Shown here piece by piece: positions 50,713 to 61,315 of a stretch of 64,000 bases of DNA. The notes beneath the pieces are model-generated. The model was not told where the DNA came from. It searched no databases and was given only the letters and a program-made list of their open reading frames with translations. Both the position numbers and the translations under genes were made by a program. Origin of the DNA: Roseibium alexandrii DFL-11 (GTDB taxonomy: Bacteria; Pseudomonadota; Alphaproteobacteria; Rhizobiales; Stappiaceae); NCBI RefSeq assembly GCF_000158095.2, contig NZ_CM011002.1, forward strand, positions 3,824,703 through 3,888,702. Direction: 5' to 3'. Position 1 is the first letter of the stretch; every line of letters begins with the position of its first letter.

Positions 50713-50825
50713 GTCATCCCCGATTCATGCGGGGATCCACTCGTTTGCAGAGCGATCGAACAAGAAATGCCCGAGCTGCGGCAAGCACAATCGCGAGTGG
50801 ATCCCGGCTCGGGGGCCGGGATGAC
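50713..50825. repeat. Dispersed palindromic repeat, family A copy 2 (between ureE and ureF)
   Basis: Same design as 6418-6540: outer GTCATCCC (from 50713) with GGGATGAC (to 50825), inner GGGGATCCACTCG (50731-50743) with CGAGTGGATCCC (50794-50805), and the shared TTTGCAGAGCG segment. Transcribed within the urease operon, it would form a long stem. Confidence 0.8.
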
Positions 50826-50850
50826 ACATATAAAAAAGGTATGGAAAACA

Positions 50851-51333
50851 TCAGCCATGGGAGTGCGTATGCCCATGATTGTGGCCATGACCGTGCGTCT
50901 GGCCGTGACCGTAGGCGCCGCCCTCCGGATCAAACGGGGCGCTCAAGGCGGTCAGCTTGGCGCCGAGCTTTTTGACCATGTCCTCAATCACGTGATCACG
51001 CCGGATACGCAGCGTATCGCCCATCAGTTGGGTCGGCAAATGCCGGTTGCCGAGATGCCAGGCGATCTTCACAAGATGTGCCGTGTTCTCGGCATGGATC
51101 TCGACCAGGTCTTCCGGTTCCGCCAGCACTTCGATGATCCTGCCGTCTTCCAGAACCAGGCCGTCCCCATGATGAAGATGAACCGCATTAGCCTCATCCA
51201 GAAGGAAAGGGAGGCCGTTGGCTGCCGTCATTGCCGCACGGCGGCGATGCCGGTCTTCGCGATCCAGTGTGATCGTATCTGCGGATTGGCCGGTCCATTC
51301 ACCGGCCGGTTTGATGCTGGCAACCCGGATCAT
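50851..51333 (-). CDS. ureE: Urease nickel metallochaperone UreE
   Basis: Binds and delivers nickel to UreG/urease. 160 residues: N-terminal peptide-binding domain, metal-binding domain with the dimer-interface motif [14 protein letters not shown], and a His-rich tail ([18 protein letters not shown], last 18 residues) able to bind several nickel ions. About 110 bp after the GST gene. Confidence 0.95.
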   Translation of the reverse strand: MIRVASIKPAGEWTGQSADTITLDREDRHRRRAAMTAANGLPFLLDEANAVHLHHGDGLVLEDGRIIEVLAEPEDLVEIHAENTAHLVKIAWHLGNRHLPTQLMGDTLRIRRDHVIEDMVKKLGAKLTALSAPFDPEGGAYGHGQTHGHGHNHGHTHSHG

Positions 51334-51445
51334 GAAGTCCTTCCTGTTAGATCAGCGGGCGTTTAATCGGGATCGATCTCGCGCCCAAAGCTGATCGCAA
51401 TAAAAGTGGTCGAGCATCGGGCGTTTTCATCAAACGCCCGATGCT

Positions 51446-52057
51446 TTAGGCCGCTGCAGCCGCAACGACCTTGGCCATCATGGCCTTGTAGCCGGGGCGG
51501 TTTCGAAGGGCCTTGAAGTAGTCGTAGATGCGGCCTTCTTTCGGCAGGTCGAATTTGGCGGTCACGGCCCAGGCACCGCAATGGCCGAGGATGACGTCCG
51601 GCACAGTGAAGGTCTCACCCATGACATATGGCCCCTCACCCATGCGCGCGTCGAGGATCCGCAACCCTTCAGCGAATTCCGCCTTGCAGACCGGCTTTAT
51701 CTCCGGAACGCGAAGCTCTTTCGGGTGAATGAAGCTGTTCTTGGCCGCCGTCCAGAGTGCTCCTTCCAGAACGTCGACCGCAAGTTGGGTGAAGCTGTCC
51801 TGAATGGCGCGCTCTTTGGTGCCGGCCGGAAAGGTGAATTTTCCATGCTTGTCAGCAAGATACTGGCAGATGGCGATTGATTCCGGGAGTATCAGATCGC
51901 CGTCGATCAGGACCGGTACTTTTCCGGCCGGATTGACCTCGCGAATGCCCTCTGATTGGGGCATCGCCGGGTCGATGTCATACGGTTCGCCCAGCTCCTC
52001 CAGAAGCCACATGACGCGCATCGCCCGTGTCTGCGGATAGCCAACAATCTTGTACAT
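51446..52057 (-). CDS. Glutathione S-transferase family protein
   Basis: 203 residues. Thioredoxin-like N-terminal domain with YKIVGYPQTRAMRVMWLLEELG and the glutathione-binding NPAGKVPVLIDGDLILPESIAICQYLA, then the helical C-terminal domain with FTVPDVILGHCGAWA. It lies between ureC and ureE on the same strand, 31 bp after ureC, and is presumably co-transcribed. No known role in urease maturation; glutathione or nickel stress handling is speculation. Confidence 0.88.
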   Translation of the reverse strand: MYKIVGYPQTRAMRVMWLLEELGEPYDIDPAMPQSEGIREVNPAGKVPVLIDGDLILPESIAICQYLADKHGKFTFPAGTKERAIQDSFTQLAVDVLEGALWTAAKNSFIHPKELRVPEIKPVCKAEFAEGLRILDARMGEGPYVMGETFTVPDVILGHCGAWAVTAKFDLPKEGRIYDYFKALRNRPGYKAMMAKVVAAAAA

Positions 52058-52088
52058 TTTTCTCTCCCTCTGCGTGTTTTCCGGGAGA

Positions 52089-53801
<1,713 letters not shown>

Positions 53802-53835
53802 TCAGGTCTCCAATCAGCGATCAGAATGTAGTCTG

Positions 53836-54249
53836 TCAACCGCCATAGTCCTCGACCATGGCGTTCAAATCATCGATGCGCTGCATGGTCATCACGATCA
53901 TGCAGTTGCGGTAGAGTTCATTGCCGCGGGTACCGCCTCTGAAGGGAAAACTGTAGGCGGTGCAGTCCTTGTCGCGGAAATCGGTCCAGGCCTCTTGCGC
54001 CGCTTTCAGGGCATTCGGACTACCCTTCAAATGCTCGGGCAGAGAGGTGTCGACTTCCGTCATCTTTTCCAGCGCGCGTTCATAAGCAGCCGTCAGGTCC
54101 TCGTTTGCCTGATCCAGCGCCTTTTCTGCGCAGTAGGTGCGTTCCGAATTATTCAGCGGGTAACCGCAATCAATTTTTTCGTCGGCGAGTGCCGGCGCGC
54201 ATAGGCCCAAAAGAACGGCCGGTAAGACTGCTTGGCTCAAAATACGCAT
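53836..54249 (-). CDS. LprI/DUF1311-family periplasmic protein, second copy
   Basis: 137 residues from ATG 54249. Signal peptide ending CAPALA, then a DUF1311 domain with the spaced Cys pattern: IDCGYPLNNSERTYCAEKALD, KDCTAYSFPFRGGTRG and ELYRNCMIVMTMQRI. Relatives inhibit lysozyme in Mycobacterium, but most are uncharacterised. Its ATG overlaps the stop of the first copy by one base (TGATG). About 34 bp before ureC. Confidence 0.85.
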   Translation of the reverse strand: MRILSQAVLPAVLLGLCAPALADEKIDCGYPLNNSERTYCAEKALDQANEDLTAAYERALEKMTEVDTSLPEHLKGSPNALKAAQEAWTDFRDKDCTAYSFPFRGGTRGNELYRNCMIVMTMQRIDDLNAMVEDYGG

Positions 54250-54662
54250 CAATTCCCAAGCCCCTGTGTCAGGTCTTTCAGCTGGGATGTGCGCTGGCGT
54301 GTCAGATCCGCCCGGCATTGCAACACCAGCATGGGCTCCATGGATCCGCCGCGGGCCAGAAAGCCATAGGATTCACACGCCTTATCGCGGAACGGGATCC
54401 AGGCGCGCTGGGCTGTTGTCAGCGTTTCAGCGGCTCCCTTGAGGTCGTCCGAAAGGTAGCTGTCGGTCTGCTTCATCGCGGCCATGGCTGTCTTGTACGC
54501 CGCATTCAGCTCCGCATCCGCCGCTTCCCAGTCCTTCTTGGCGCAAATGGTCATGTCCAACTGGGTTTGCGGTTCTTTGCAGTTAACATCCTGCGCCTGA
54601 ACAGCAGGTGGCAATGCTGCACCGAAAGCAACAACTGCTAGACTGACAACAAGGAAACGCAT
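54249..54662 (-). CDS. LprI/DUF1311-family periplasmic protein, first copy
   Basis: 137 residues. Signal peptide (1-23, ending AVQAQ), then DUF1311 with VNCKEPQTQLDMTICAKKDWE, DKACESYGFLARGGSMEP and VLQCRADLTRQRTSQL. Same length and Cys spacing as the second copy, so the pair is a tandem duplication that has diverged. It starts a few bases after the ureB stop. Confidence 0.85.
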   Translation of the reverse strand: MRFLVVSLAVVAFGAALPPAVQAQDVNCKEPQTQLDMTICAKKDWEAADAELNAAYKTAMAAMKQTDSYLSDDLKGAAETLTTAQRAWIPFRDKACESYGFLARGGSMEPMLVLQCRADLTRQRTSQLKDLTQGLGN

Positions 54663-54667
54663 TTGGC

Positions 54668-54979
54668 TTACCCTTTAAGCTTGCCCATGACTTTCTGATT
54701 GAAGCCATAGACCGTGCGGTCCCCGCGATAAGGAACAAGGGTCACGGACCGGGTTTGCCCCGGCTCAAATCGCACAGCCGTTCCGGCGGGTATGTCCAGG
54801 CGCATGCCCATGGCCGCATCCCGGTCGAAGGAGAGCCCGGGGTTTGTTTCGGCAAAATGATAGTGACTGCCCACCTGGATCGGCCGGTCGCCGGTGTTCG
54901 ATACATCCAGCGACAGCGTCTCAAGTCCGGCGTTCAGCTCGATCTCACCGTCGGCTGCAAAGATCTCTCCCGGGATCAT
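54668..54979 (-). CDS. ureB: Urease subunit beta
   Basis: Structural subunit of the (alpha-beta-gamma)3 enzyme. 103 residues. Start [18 protein letters not shown] and the conserved [46 protein letters not shown] block identify it. Its ATG overlaps the stop of the small membrane protein by four bases. Confidence 0.97.
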   Translation of the reverse strand: MIPGEIFAADGEIELNAGLETLSLDVSNTGDRPIQVGSHYHFAETNPGLSFDRDAAMGMRLDIPAGTAVRFEPGQTRSVTLVPYRGDRTVYGFNQKVMGKLKG

Positions 54980-55179
54980 TGGTCCAGATCCTTTCTGCGC
55001 TTCATCCAGGCGAGCGTTGCGCCAATAGACAGACCGACGGCAAAGATGAGGAGCGTTTCAACAGTGAAATAGCTGGCCGCATCGGTGTGCGGGTGGGCGT
55101 GCTCCTGGATGCTGGGGTGAGCCAAGGCAGAGCCTGTAGAAAGTGCCAGCGCAGACGCCGTTGCAAAAATCCTGGTCAT
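54976..55179 (-). CDS. Small His-rich membrane protein inside the urease operon
   Basis: 67 residues from ATG 55179, chosen for AAAGGAGAT seven bases upstream; the frame goes back to 55200. Signal peptide (ending GSALA), a short His-rich stretch [14 protein letters not shown] (four His), then a membrane helix [20 protein letters not shown] and a basic tail RRKDLD. The form suggests a periplasm-facing peptide that might bind nickel, perhaps a relict of a UreJ/HupE-type permease, which is an inference. Fits exactly between ureA and ureB. Confidence 0.75.
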   Translation of the reverse strand: MTRIFATASALALSTGSALAHPSIQEHAHPHTDAASYFTVETLLIFAVGLSIGATLAWMKRRKDLDQ

Positions 55180-55201
55180 TATCAAATCTCCTTTGGCCAA
55201 T

Positions 55202-55504
55202 TCAGCGGATCGGTTCGTGCACAGTCACAAGCTTTGTGCCATCCGGAAACGTTGCCTCGACCTGAACATCGTGGATCATTTCTGCGATCCCTTCCATGAC
55301 TTGGTCGCGGGTGAGAACCTTGGCGCCTGCAGCCATCAGATCTGCGACGCTGCGCCCGTCCCGGGCTCCTTCGACGACGAAATCCGTGATTAGGGCAATA
55401 GCCTCAGGGTGGTTCAGCTTGACGCCGCGCTCAAGCCGCCGGCGGGCCACCATGGCTGCCATGGAGACCAGCAGCTTGTCTTTTTCCCTTGGTGTCAGGT
55501 TCAC
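55202..55504 (-). CDS. ureA: Urease subunit gamma
   Basis: Smallest structural urease subunit. 100 residues, standard length: [39 protein letters not shown] and the C-terminal [17 protein letters not shown]. 15 bp after ureD. Confidence 0.97.
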   Translation of the reverse strand: MNLTPREKDKLLVSMAAMVARRRLERGVKLNHPEAIALITDFVVEGARDGRSVADLMAAGAKVLTRDQVMEGIAEMIHDVQVEATFPDGTKLVTVHEPIR

Positions 55505-55519
55505 GGAAGTCCTCCAGAA

Positions 55520-56374
55520 TTAACAGTACCAAACGCGCGGCAGGCGGGCCGACCGATAGGTTTCAAGAAAGGCCATCAAAGACAGTCTTAGAGCCCGGCT
55601 GTCGGTGGCAACAAAACGTAAGATGAGATGTCCGTTCCAGGCGCTTGCGGCCGCTTGAACGGAGCCAGATGAGGCGCTTTCCAGACAAATTCGGGCATTG
55701 TCCAGTCTGTCTTCGGCGTCAGGCGCGCAGTCCAACAGCGTTGCCATGGCCTTTGCGCCCTGGCCGGTTGCCGGACCGGAAAAGAAGTCGCTCGGGTCAC
55801 CGTTCAGACGCAGATCGTCGGCGAAGACAAGCTTGCCGTCCCGGCGGATCCGCCAGCTGTCCTTGAAAAACACGCGGGTCAACTGCTCGCCCATCGCTGC
55901 GCGACCCAGAACAACACTTTCAAGGATGAGTAGCCGGGCGGAGCCGGTAAGCTCTGCAGTGATCCGGCGCGAAACGCTCGAGTTTTCAAACAGAATCGTC
56001 TCCTGGGGCAACCATTCCAGCGTGGCTTCCGCTCCGACAGACAGGTGACCTGTTACTTCTGCGGAAGTCCCGAGACTGCGGTAAGCGCGTTCGGCGGTCT
56101 GTGTTGTCACGATTGCGTGAGCATCCGCGCCGATTGCGATGTCATAGTCCATGCGATCGCCGCCGGTCAGACCACCGGCTGTGTTGATCAGGACGGCCGT
56201 CGCGGGTTCACCATAGACCTTGGGGAGGCGAACTTTCGCGGAGCCGCTTTGGAAGAGATCTTTCAACCGGGTTTGGCCAGCCGTATTCACGAAGCCGACG
56301 CGTGCAGTGCCACGCACCCGCTGCATTGCAGGCGCGGTTTTTCCAATTTCCGATGCTGTTGCAGCATCATACAT
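55520..56374 (-). CDS. ureD: Urease accessory protein UreD
   Basis: Docks on apo-urease and channels nickel with UreF and UreG. 284 residues. Typical blocks are GFVNTAGQTRLKDLFQSGSAKVRLP, NTAGGLTGGDRMDYDIAIG, VTTQTAERAYRS and LEWLPQETILFENS. First gene of the urease operon, divergent from dac. Confidence 0.93.
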   Translation of the reverse strand: MYDAATASEIGKTAPAMQRVRGTARVGFVNTAGQTRLKDLFQSGSAKVRLPKVYGEPATAVLINTAGGLTGGDRMDYDIAIGADAHAIVTTQTAERAYRSLGTSAEVTGHLSVGAEATLEWLPQETILFENSSVSRRITAELTGSARLLILESVVLGRAAMGEQLTRVFFKDSWRIRRDGKLVFADDLRLNGDPSDFFSGPATGQGAKAMATLLDCAPDAEDRLDNARICLESASSGSVQAAASAWNGHLILRFVATDSRALRLSLMAFLETYRSARLPRVWYC

Positions 56375-56723
56375 CCTGGAAGCCTCCCCGCTTCTGACCT
56401 GTCTCGTTCTTCTTTCTACCGTGCCCGCTCTATGTTTGATTGTCCACGGTCAGGCGAAACCGGCATCCTGTCGTTTCCAACATTAGCAACAACCGGGCCA
56501 ATACAGCTCTTGGATAAAACTGGCGGCAAGTAGCCTTCAAAGTGCTGATAAATCGAAACTATTCTTGTTTTCAGGTAGCTGATCTGCACAAAAAATATGC
56601 GGTTGCTCAAAAGATTGCCGCTGGATGACTCCTTCGCAAGGGTTGCTCTTGTGTTTATGATCCTTTTTTTTAAGTGGAGCTTTCCGTTAAGGTGCTTTTG
56701 ATTTGAAACAGTCGTGTTCGCCC
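56375..56723. other. Divergent intergenic region ureD / D,D-carboxypeptidase
   Basis: About 350 bp without a gene, AT-rich toward the right end. It should contain the urease promoter (leftward) and the dac promoter (rightward). No NtrC- or sigma-54-type motif was recognised by eye. Confidence 0.5.
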
Positions 56724-58169
56724 ATGGGAAGACAGCGAGGATTTCCGGTGTACGCAAGCTTATTCGGCCGTCGATCAGCCCTGCCCATTCTGGCGGCAGC
56801 TCTCGGATTTTTTCTGATGGCAGCGCCAGCTCGAGCGGAAATCGGCACCTACATCCTCGTGGATGCCCGCAATGGCGCCGTGGTGGATCAGAAAAACGCG
56901 ACCCGCAAATGGTATCCGGCATCCTTGACCAAGATGATGACAGCCTACGTGACCTTCAAGGCGATCCGCGAAGGACGAGTGGCGCTTGATTCCGCTGTTG
57001 TACAATCCAAAAACTCGGCAGCTGAACCGCCCAGTAAAATGGGTTTCAAGGTTGGCACGAAGTTTACCATCGACACGGCGCTTAAGATCATTCTGATCAA
57101 ATCGGCCAATGATGTGTCTGTCGCGCTGGGCGAAGCAGTCTCTGGATCAGAAAACGCCTTTCTGGCAGAGATGAATGCCGAAGCCCGCCGTTTGGGAATG
57201 ACCAACACGCGTTTTACAAATCCGCATGGCCTGCCGGACAACCGCCAGGTTACGACAGCGCGAGATATGGCGATCCTTGCTATGGCACTGCGCAAGGATT
57301 TTCCGGAAGCGCGAGAGTTTTACAAGCATCCAGGCATCCGGTTCGGTAAGAAAACCTTGCGCTCTGCCAACCGGGAGTTCCTGCTCCGGGTCCCAGGCGC
57401 CAACGGTATGAAAACCGGCTACATCTGCAATTCCGGCTTTAATGTGGCGTCCTCGGTGACGCGCCGGGGGAGAACGCTCATTGCAATCATCATGGGCGCG
57501 TCTTCGGGTCTTGAGCGGACAGCTTTTGCCCGGCAATTGTTTGATGAAGGGTTTCGAAAGGGCAGCCGCGGCCAGAATGTAAAGAGCCTCAGCGGTTCGT
57601 CCGGCAATCCGCCCGCCGACGGATATTGCCGCCGGAACAAGAAGCTGAGTTCCAAGCAGTATATGGCCCGGTACGACATGCAGAATGAGCCCAGCGGTGG
57701 CGGGTTGCTGTTCTTCGGTAAACAAAAGAACCCGACAGTGGCGAAGGTCGATACCAGCAGCTTTACCAAGTCGAACGGTAAGCCGGACTGGGCCAAGATC
57801 CTCGATCGAACTTTGGGACCACGCCGGGTTGCATACAAACCGTTGCCGGTTGGCCTCGGTAATCCGAAAGGCACACCGGTCGTCAGTGCTTCGGTTCCTG
57901 CCGAGGACATTCCGTTGCCGACTGCCAATCCGATCCGTTTGGCAGAAATCAAGATCCGCAATCAGTTGCAAACAGCCCAACCCGTTGGGGCAACTGGTAC
58001 CCCGCAGACTGCACAGGCGGGCGCCGGATCAATCCCTCAAGTCGAGGCGACAGCGCAACAACCTGGATCTGCGGTGGACACGTCGCGGACGGCCCCTGGC
58101 TCGATCTTTAGGAAAGGGCTTGATTTCACGGTGCCCGTTCCTGCGCCCAGTCCGTCGCGATCCAACTAA
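56724..58169 (+). CDS. D-alanyl-D-alanine carboxypeptidase (penicillin-binding protein)
   Basis: Trims the terminal D-Ala from peptidoglycan stem peptides in the periplasm. 481 residues from ATG 56724; GTG 56748, with AGGA upstream, is also possible, and the frame opens at a TTG at 56703. Signal peptide ends PARA. Serine-protease-like triad motifs are SLTK (about 67-70), SAN (about 127-129) and KTG (about 230-232). A Pro/Gln-rich C-terminal tail with no membrane anchor follows. Upstream of the acidic protein by about 190 bp. Confidence 0.92.
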   Translation: MGRQRGFPVYASLFGRRSALPILAAALGFFLMAAPARAEIGTYILVDARNGAVVDQKNATRKWYPASLTKMMTAYVTFKAIREGRVALDSAVVQSKNSAAEPPSKMGFKVGTKFTIDTALKIILIKSANDVSVALGEAVSGSENAFLAEMNAEARRLGMTNTRFTNPHGLPDNRQVTTARDMAILAMALRKDFPEAREFYKHPGIRFGKKTLRSANREFLLRVPGANGMKTGYICNSGFNVASSVTRRGRTLIAIIMGASSGLERTAFARQLFDEGFRKGSRGQNVKSLSGSSGNPPADGYCRRNKKLSSKQYMARYDMQNEPSGGGLLFFGKQKNPTVAKVDTSSFTKSNGKPDWAKILDRTLGPRRVAYKPLPVGLGNPKGTPVVSASVPAEDIPLPTANPIRLAEIKIRNQLQTAQPVGATGTPQTAQAGAGSIPQVEATAQQPGSAVDTSRTAPGSIFRKGLDFTVPVPAPSPSRSN

Positions 58170-58214
58170 ATCCCGTTGATTTGAAAGCGGGAACCGGATC
58201 ACTCTCAGGTCTGC

Positions 58215-58229
58215 TTAACTTATTTTTAA
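58215..58229. promoter_or_regulatory. Perfect CtrA-like site TTAA-N7-TTAA
   Basis: TTAA at 58215-58218, seven bases, TTAA at 58226-58229, with C following as in the strong CtrA consensus. 133 bp before the acidic protein gene; a near match (TTAA-N7-GTAA) begins about 11 bp later. Confidence 0.45.
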
Positions 58230-58362
58230 CGCTGTTCTTTAACGATGCGGTAAGCGTCGATCTGAATTGAGGCCATCGCCTTGCCGGATCGTCAGCTGCA
58301 GCACAAGAGGTGCTGCTATAGGCGAAGAAACGCCGTGATGATGAGGATCGAGAGATCACCGC

Positions 58363-58659
58363 ATGATAGAACCGAGATCAACTGCCACAATCCGCGCCCT
58401 TGCGAGCCTTGCAGAATTGTCTGCAGACCAGCTGGAAGAAGGCACATCGGTCGAAGACGTTATCGCAACTTTGCGAAAAGCTGCGGAAGCTGTCCGTATG
58501 GTGATTGACGAGACAGAAACGGAAGACGGTGCGCCGGAAGAAGCAGATCTGGCGCAAGATCTGACGCCGATGGATCTTTCCGGCGATGACGCTGCTGAGC
58601 TGTCGGACGACGATAGCGAGACAAAGAGCGGCGAGATCCACGTTCTCAACGCTGGCTGA
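58363..58659 (+). CDS. Acidic hypothetical protein
   Basis: 98 residues, strongly acidic in its second half (many Glu/Asp, e.g. DETETEDGAPEEADLAQDL), with an amphipathic helical first half ATIRALASLAELSADQLEE. No signal peptide, Cys or known motif. GAGAG precedes the ATG. It stands alone between dac and the COG0523 gene, behind a CtrA-like motif. Function unrecognised. Confidence 0.65.
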   Translation: MIEPRSTATIRALASLAELSADQLEEGTSVEDVIATLRKAAEAVRMVIDETETEDGAPEEADLAQDLTPMDLSGDDAAELSDDDSETKSGEIHVLNAG

Positions 58660-58837
58660 TATCGTCCAGCGAGACTCCAATCATTCGACGCCTCCAAGCA
58701 TCGGGCTTTCTGCTTTGACGCTGCGCCCTCACAGATGCTAGCCATAGCCCCTTGTGGAGCACAGGCGGTTTTTTCACGTCCGCCACACCTCATTTCATCA
58801 ATGAGAGTATGCTCCGGGTTTCTATGGAGCGAAATGT

Positions 58838-60058
58838 ATGAGCGTTGCGGACGCATCCCCCGTATCTGAAAAGCCGGCGAGAGGTCCAAAGCCTCCGATC
58901 CCTGTGTCTGTCCTGACCGGGTTTCTGGGTGCTGGAAAGACAACGCTCCTAAACCGCATTCTTCAGGATCCGGCCATGGCCGATACGGCCGTCATCATCA
59001 ACGAATTCGGTGAAATCGGCCTGGACCATTTGTTTGTCGATCAGGCAGGCGATGGCATTGTCGAGTTGTCTTCGGGGTGTTTGTGCTGCACGATCCGGGG
59101 CGATCTGGTAACCACGCTTGAAAACTTGCTGCGTCATCTGGACAACGGGCGGACCGAACGGCTGACCCGGGTGGTGATTGAAACCACGGGTCTTGCCGAT
59201 CCTGCGCCAATCCTCCACACGATCATGCTGCACCCCTATCTGGTGATGCGCTACCGGCTGGACAGCGTTGTGACCCTGGTGGATGCGGTGAACGGGCTCT
59301 CCACGCTTGATGAGCATGAAGAAGCCAAAAAACAAGCCGCCGTTGCGGACCGGATCGTTCTCACCAAGACGGATCTGCTCAACAGTGAGGAGAGCCAAAG
59401 GAGCTTTTCAGATCTGAAATCCCGGCTTCTTGCCTTGAATCCGGGCGCCAGGGTGCTTGATACGCAAACTGGAGAAGCGACCCCGGATACGCTCTTCAAT
59501 GCAGGGCTCTATAATCCGGAGACCAAGATCCCGGATGTTGCCAACTGGCTGAACGCGGAAGCCTATGAGCCAAACCACCACGATGATTCTCATGGCCATC
59601 ATCACCATGATGGCGATCACCACCATGGACACCACCATCACCGCCACGATCATGCGCATGACATAAACCGGCATAGCGACGCGATCCGGGCCTTTACCCT
59701 GTCGACCGACCGTCCGGTCTCGGCGTCCGCGCTGGAAATGTTTCTGGATCTGCTGCGCTCAGCGCACGGCCCAAAGCTTCTGCGGGTCAAGGGCATCGTT
59801 CAGATCTCCGAGGACCCGGACCGGCCCGTCGTCATTCACGGCGTTCAACACGTCTTCCATCCACCGGCAACGCTGGACGCCTGGCCGGATGAGGACCGGC
59901 GGACCCGGATGGTTTTCATCACCAAGGATCTGCCCGAAGGGTTCGTCCGCAAGATGTTCGAGGCTTTTTCCGGTGCGCTCCGGCCTGACACTCCGGACAG
60001 CGATGCCATGCTGAACAACCCGCTCGCTGTTACCGGATTTACAAGTCCGCCGCGTTAG
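58838..60058 (+). CDS. COG0523 (CobW/Zng-type) metallochaperone GTPase
   Basis: GTPase family delivering zinc, cobalt or other metals to client enzymes. 406 residues. P-loop GFLGAGKTT is at about 28-36, the metal-binding GCLCC at about 80-84, and guanine motif LTKTD follows. A His-rich insert (about 246-275, HDDSHGHHHHDGDHHHGHH) precedes the C-terminal CobW_C domain. The metal cannot be assigned: it could serve zinc, the cobalamin gene at 63.8 kb or, less likely, the urease. No Zur box was recognised upstream. Confidence 0.9.
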   Translation: MSVADASPVSEKPARGPKPPIPVSVLTGFLGAGKTTLLNRILQDPAMADTAVIINEFGEIGLDHLFVDQAGDGIVELSSGCLCCTIRGDLVTTLENLLRHLDNGRTERLTRVVIETTGLADPAPILHTIMLHPYLVMRYRLDSVVTLVDAVNGLSTLDEHEEAKKQAAVADRIVLTKTDLLNSEESQRSFSDLKSRLLALNPGARVLDTQTGEATPDTLFNAGLYNPETKIPDVANWLNAEAYEPNHHDDSHGHHHHDGDHHHGHHHHRHDHAHDINRHSDAIRAFTLSTDRPVSASALEMFLDLLRSAHGPKLLRVKGIVQISEDPDRPVVIHGVQHVFHPPATLDAWPDEDRRTRMVFITKDLPEGFVRKMFEAFSGALRPDTPDSDAMLNNPLAVTGFTSPPR

Positions 60059-60236
60059 CGCTGTTTTGTGGTCTTGGCATGCTTGCGCGGATGCAATCCT
60101 TTCCGCGCGGCCCGGCCTTCAAGGCAAAATTGGAACACCCTGCACTGCAGAGCTCCCCCTTCCGAAGGGAGAGATGACTTGCCACAAGATACGGTGTTTC
60201 AGCAATAATTCAGCCGCCGCCAACTACTCCATGCTT

Positions 60237-60290
60237 CCCCGGCCTTGAGTCGGGGTCATATTTAGTAGGTCCCGGCTCAAGGCCGGGACG
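60237..60290. repeat. Extragenic palindrome after the COG0523 gene
   Basis: CCGGCCTTGAG (60239-60249) pairs exactly with CTCAAGGCCGG (60276-60286). The right arm also forms its own palindrome, GTCCCGGC-TCAAG-GCCGGGAC (60269-60289). Non-coding, between convergent genes; same general style as the repeat at 5459. Confidence 0.65.
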
Positions 60291-60308
60291 GCGACTTACA
60301 AAGCGACT

Positions 60309-61181
60309 TTACTCAGCCTCTTTCTTCCGCAACCGGATCAGTCCTTCCTGGGCCGTTGAGGCGATCAGCTTGCCGTCCTGGGTGTAGAGCAGGCCGCGGT
60401 TCATGCCGCGGGATCCGGAGGAGCTGGTGCTGTCCGTGGCGTAAAGGAGCCACTCATCCGCGCGGAACGGATGATGAAACCACATGGCATGATCAAGGCT
60501 GGCGGCCTGGATTTTTGGGCTGAAAACCGACGTGCCGTGCGGAAACAGAGACGTGTCGAGCAGCGTCATGTCTGAGGCATAGGCCAAAACACACTGGTGA
60601 ATGCGCTCATCATCCGGCAAGGGATCGCTCGCGCGCACCCAGACATATTGCTGGGCAGGCAGCGGTTTCTTGCTGAAATAGTGGGTCATGTCGACTGGGC
60701 GCATTTCAATCGGCCGTTCGCGCTCCCAGTAGCGTTTGACGTTCTCCGGGGCAAACTCCAGGAATTTTTCCTTCAATTCCTGTTCGCTCGGCAGGTCATC
60801 CGGTCCCGGCACAGCCGGCATGTCGGCCTGGTATTCCAGCCCCTCTTCGCGCACCTGGAAGGATGCGGACATGGAGAAAATCGCGTGGCCATGTTGAATG
60901 GCGACGACCCGGCGGGTGGTGAAGCTGCCGCCATCGCGGATACGATCGACTTCATAAATGATCGGCACCGACGGATCGCCGGGCCGCAAAAAATACCCAT
61001 GTAGTGAGTGGACGTGACGGTCTTCGACCACCGTGCGCGAGGCGGCGACCAGCGCCTGACCAATCACCTGGCCGCCAAAAACACGCTGCCAGCCGACTTG
61101 GGGGCTGCGACCACGAAACAGATTGTGTTCCAGAGGTTCGAGGTCGAGAATGTGCAGAAGGTTGTCAATGGCCGTATTCAT
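60309..61181 (-). CDS. tesB: Acyl-CoA thioesterase II
   Basis: Hydrolyses medium- and long-chain acyl-CoAs. 290 residues from ATG 61181; the frame runs nine codons further upstream. Double hot-dog fold with FRGRSPQVGWQRVFGGQVIGQALVAAS at the N-terminus, HSLHGYFLRPGD, and catalytic Asp/Gln regions in ASLDHAMWFHHPFRADEWLLY. Divergent from the UbiH-family gene. Confidence 0.93.
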   Translation of the reverse strand: MNTAIDNLLHILDLEPLEHNLFRGRSPQVGWQRVFGGQVIGQALVAASRTVVEDRHVHSLHGYFLRPGDPSVPIIYEVDRIRDGGSFTTRRVVAIQHGHAIFSMSASFQVREEGLEYQADMPAVPGPDDLPSEQELKEKFLEFAPENVKRYWERERPIEMRPVDMTHYFSKKPLPAQQYVWVRASDPLPDDERIHQCVLAYASDMTLLDTSLFPHGTSVFSPKIQAASLDHAMWFHHPFRADEWLLYATDSTSSSGSRGMNRGLLYTQDGKLIASTAQEGLIRLRKKEAE

Positions 61182-61315
61182 CGGCGCGGTTCCTGTTAAA
61201 TAGAACAATGGGGACGGTGGCCGGGTGAGCCGCCGGTTTGATGAAGTCTTGGACGTGTGTTGACGTTAAAGTCAAGATGCCCCAACGGAAACGAGGGGCG
61301 AGGAGTTTGAAAGCA

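Noticed and set aside
50987..50996. ATCACGTGAT palindrome in ureE considered as an eighth parS
   Set aside because: Shares only the CACGTG core; the outer GTTT/AAAC bases are absent, and it is 22 kb from the cluster.
56045..56533. 162-residue plus-strand frame over ureD and its upstream region
   Set aside because: Mostly antisense to ureD and lacks a ribosome site; its CxxC near the start is a by-product of ureD codons.
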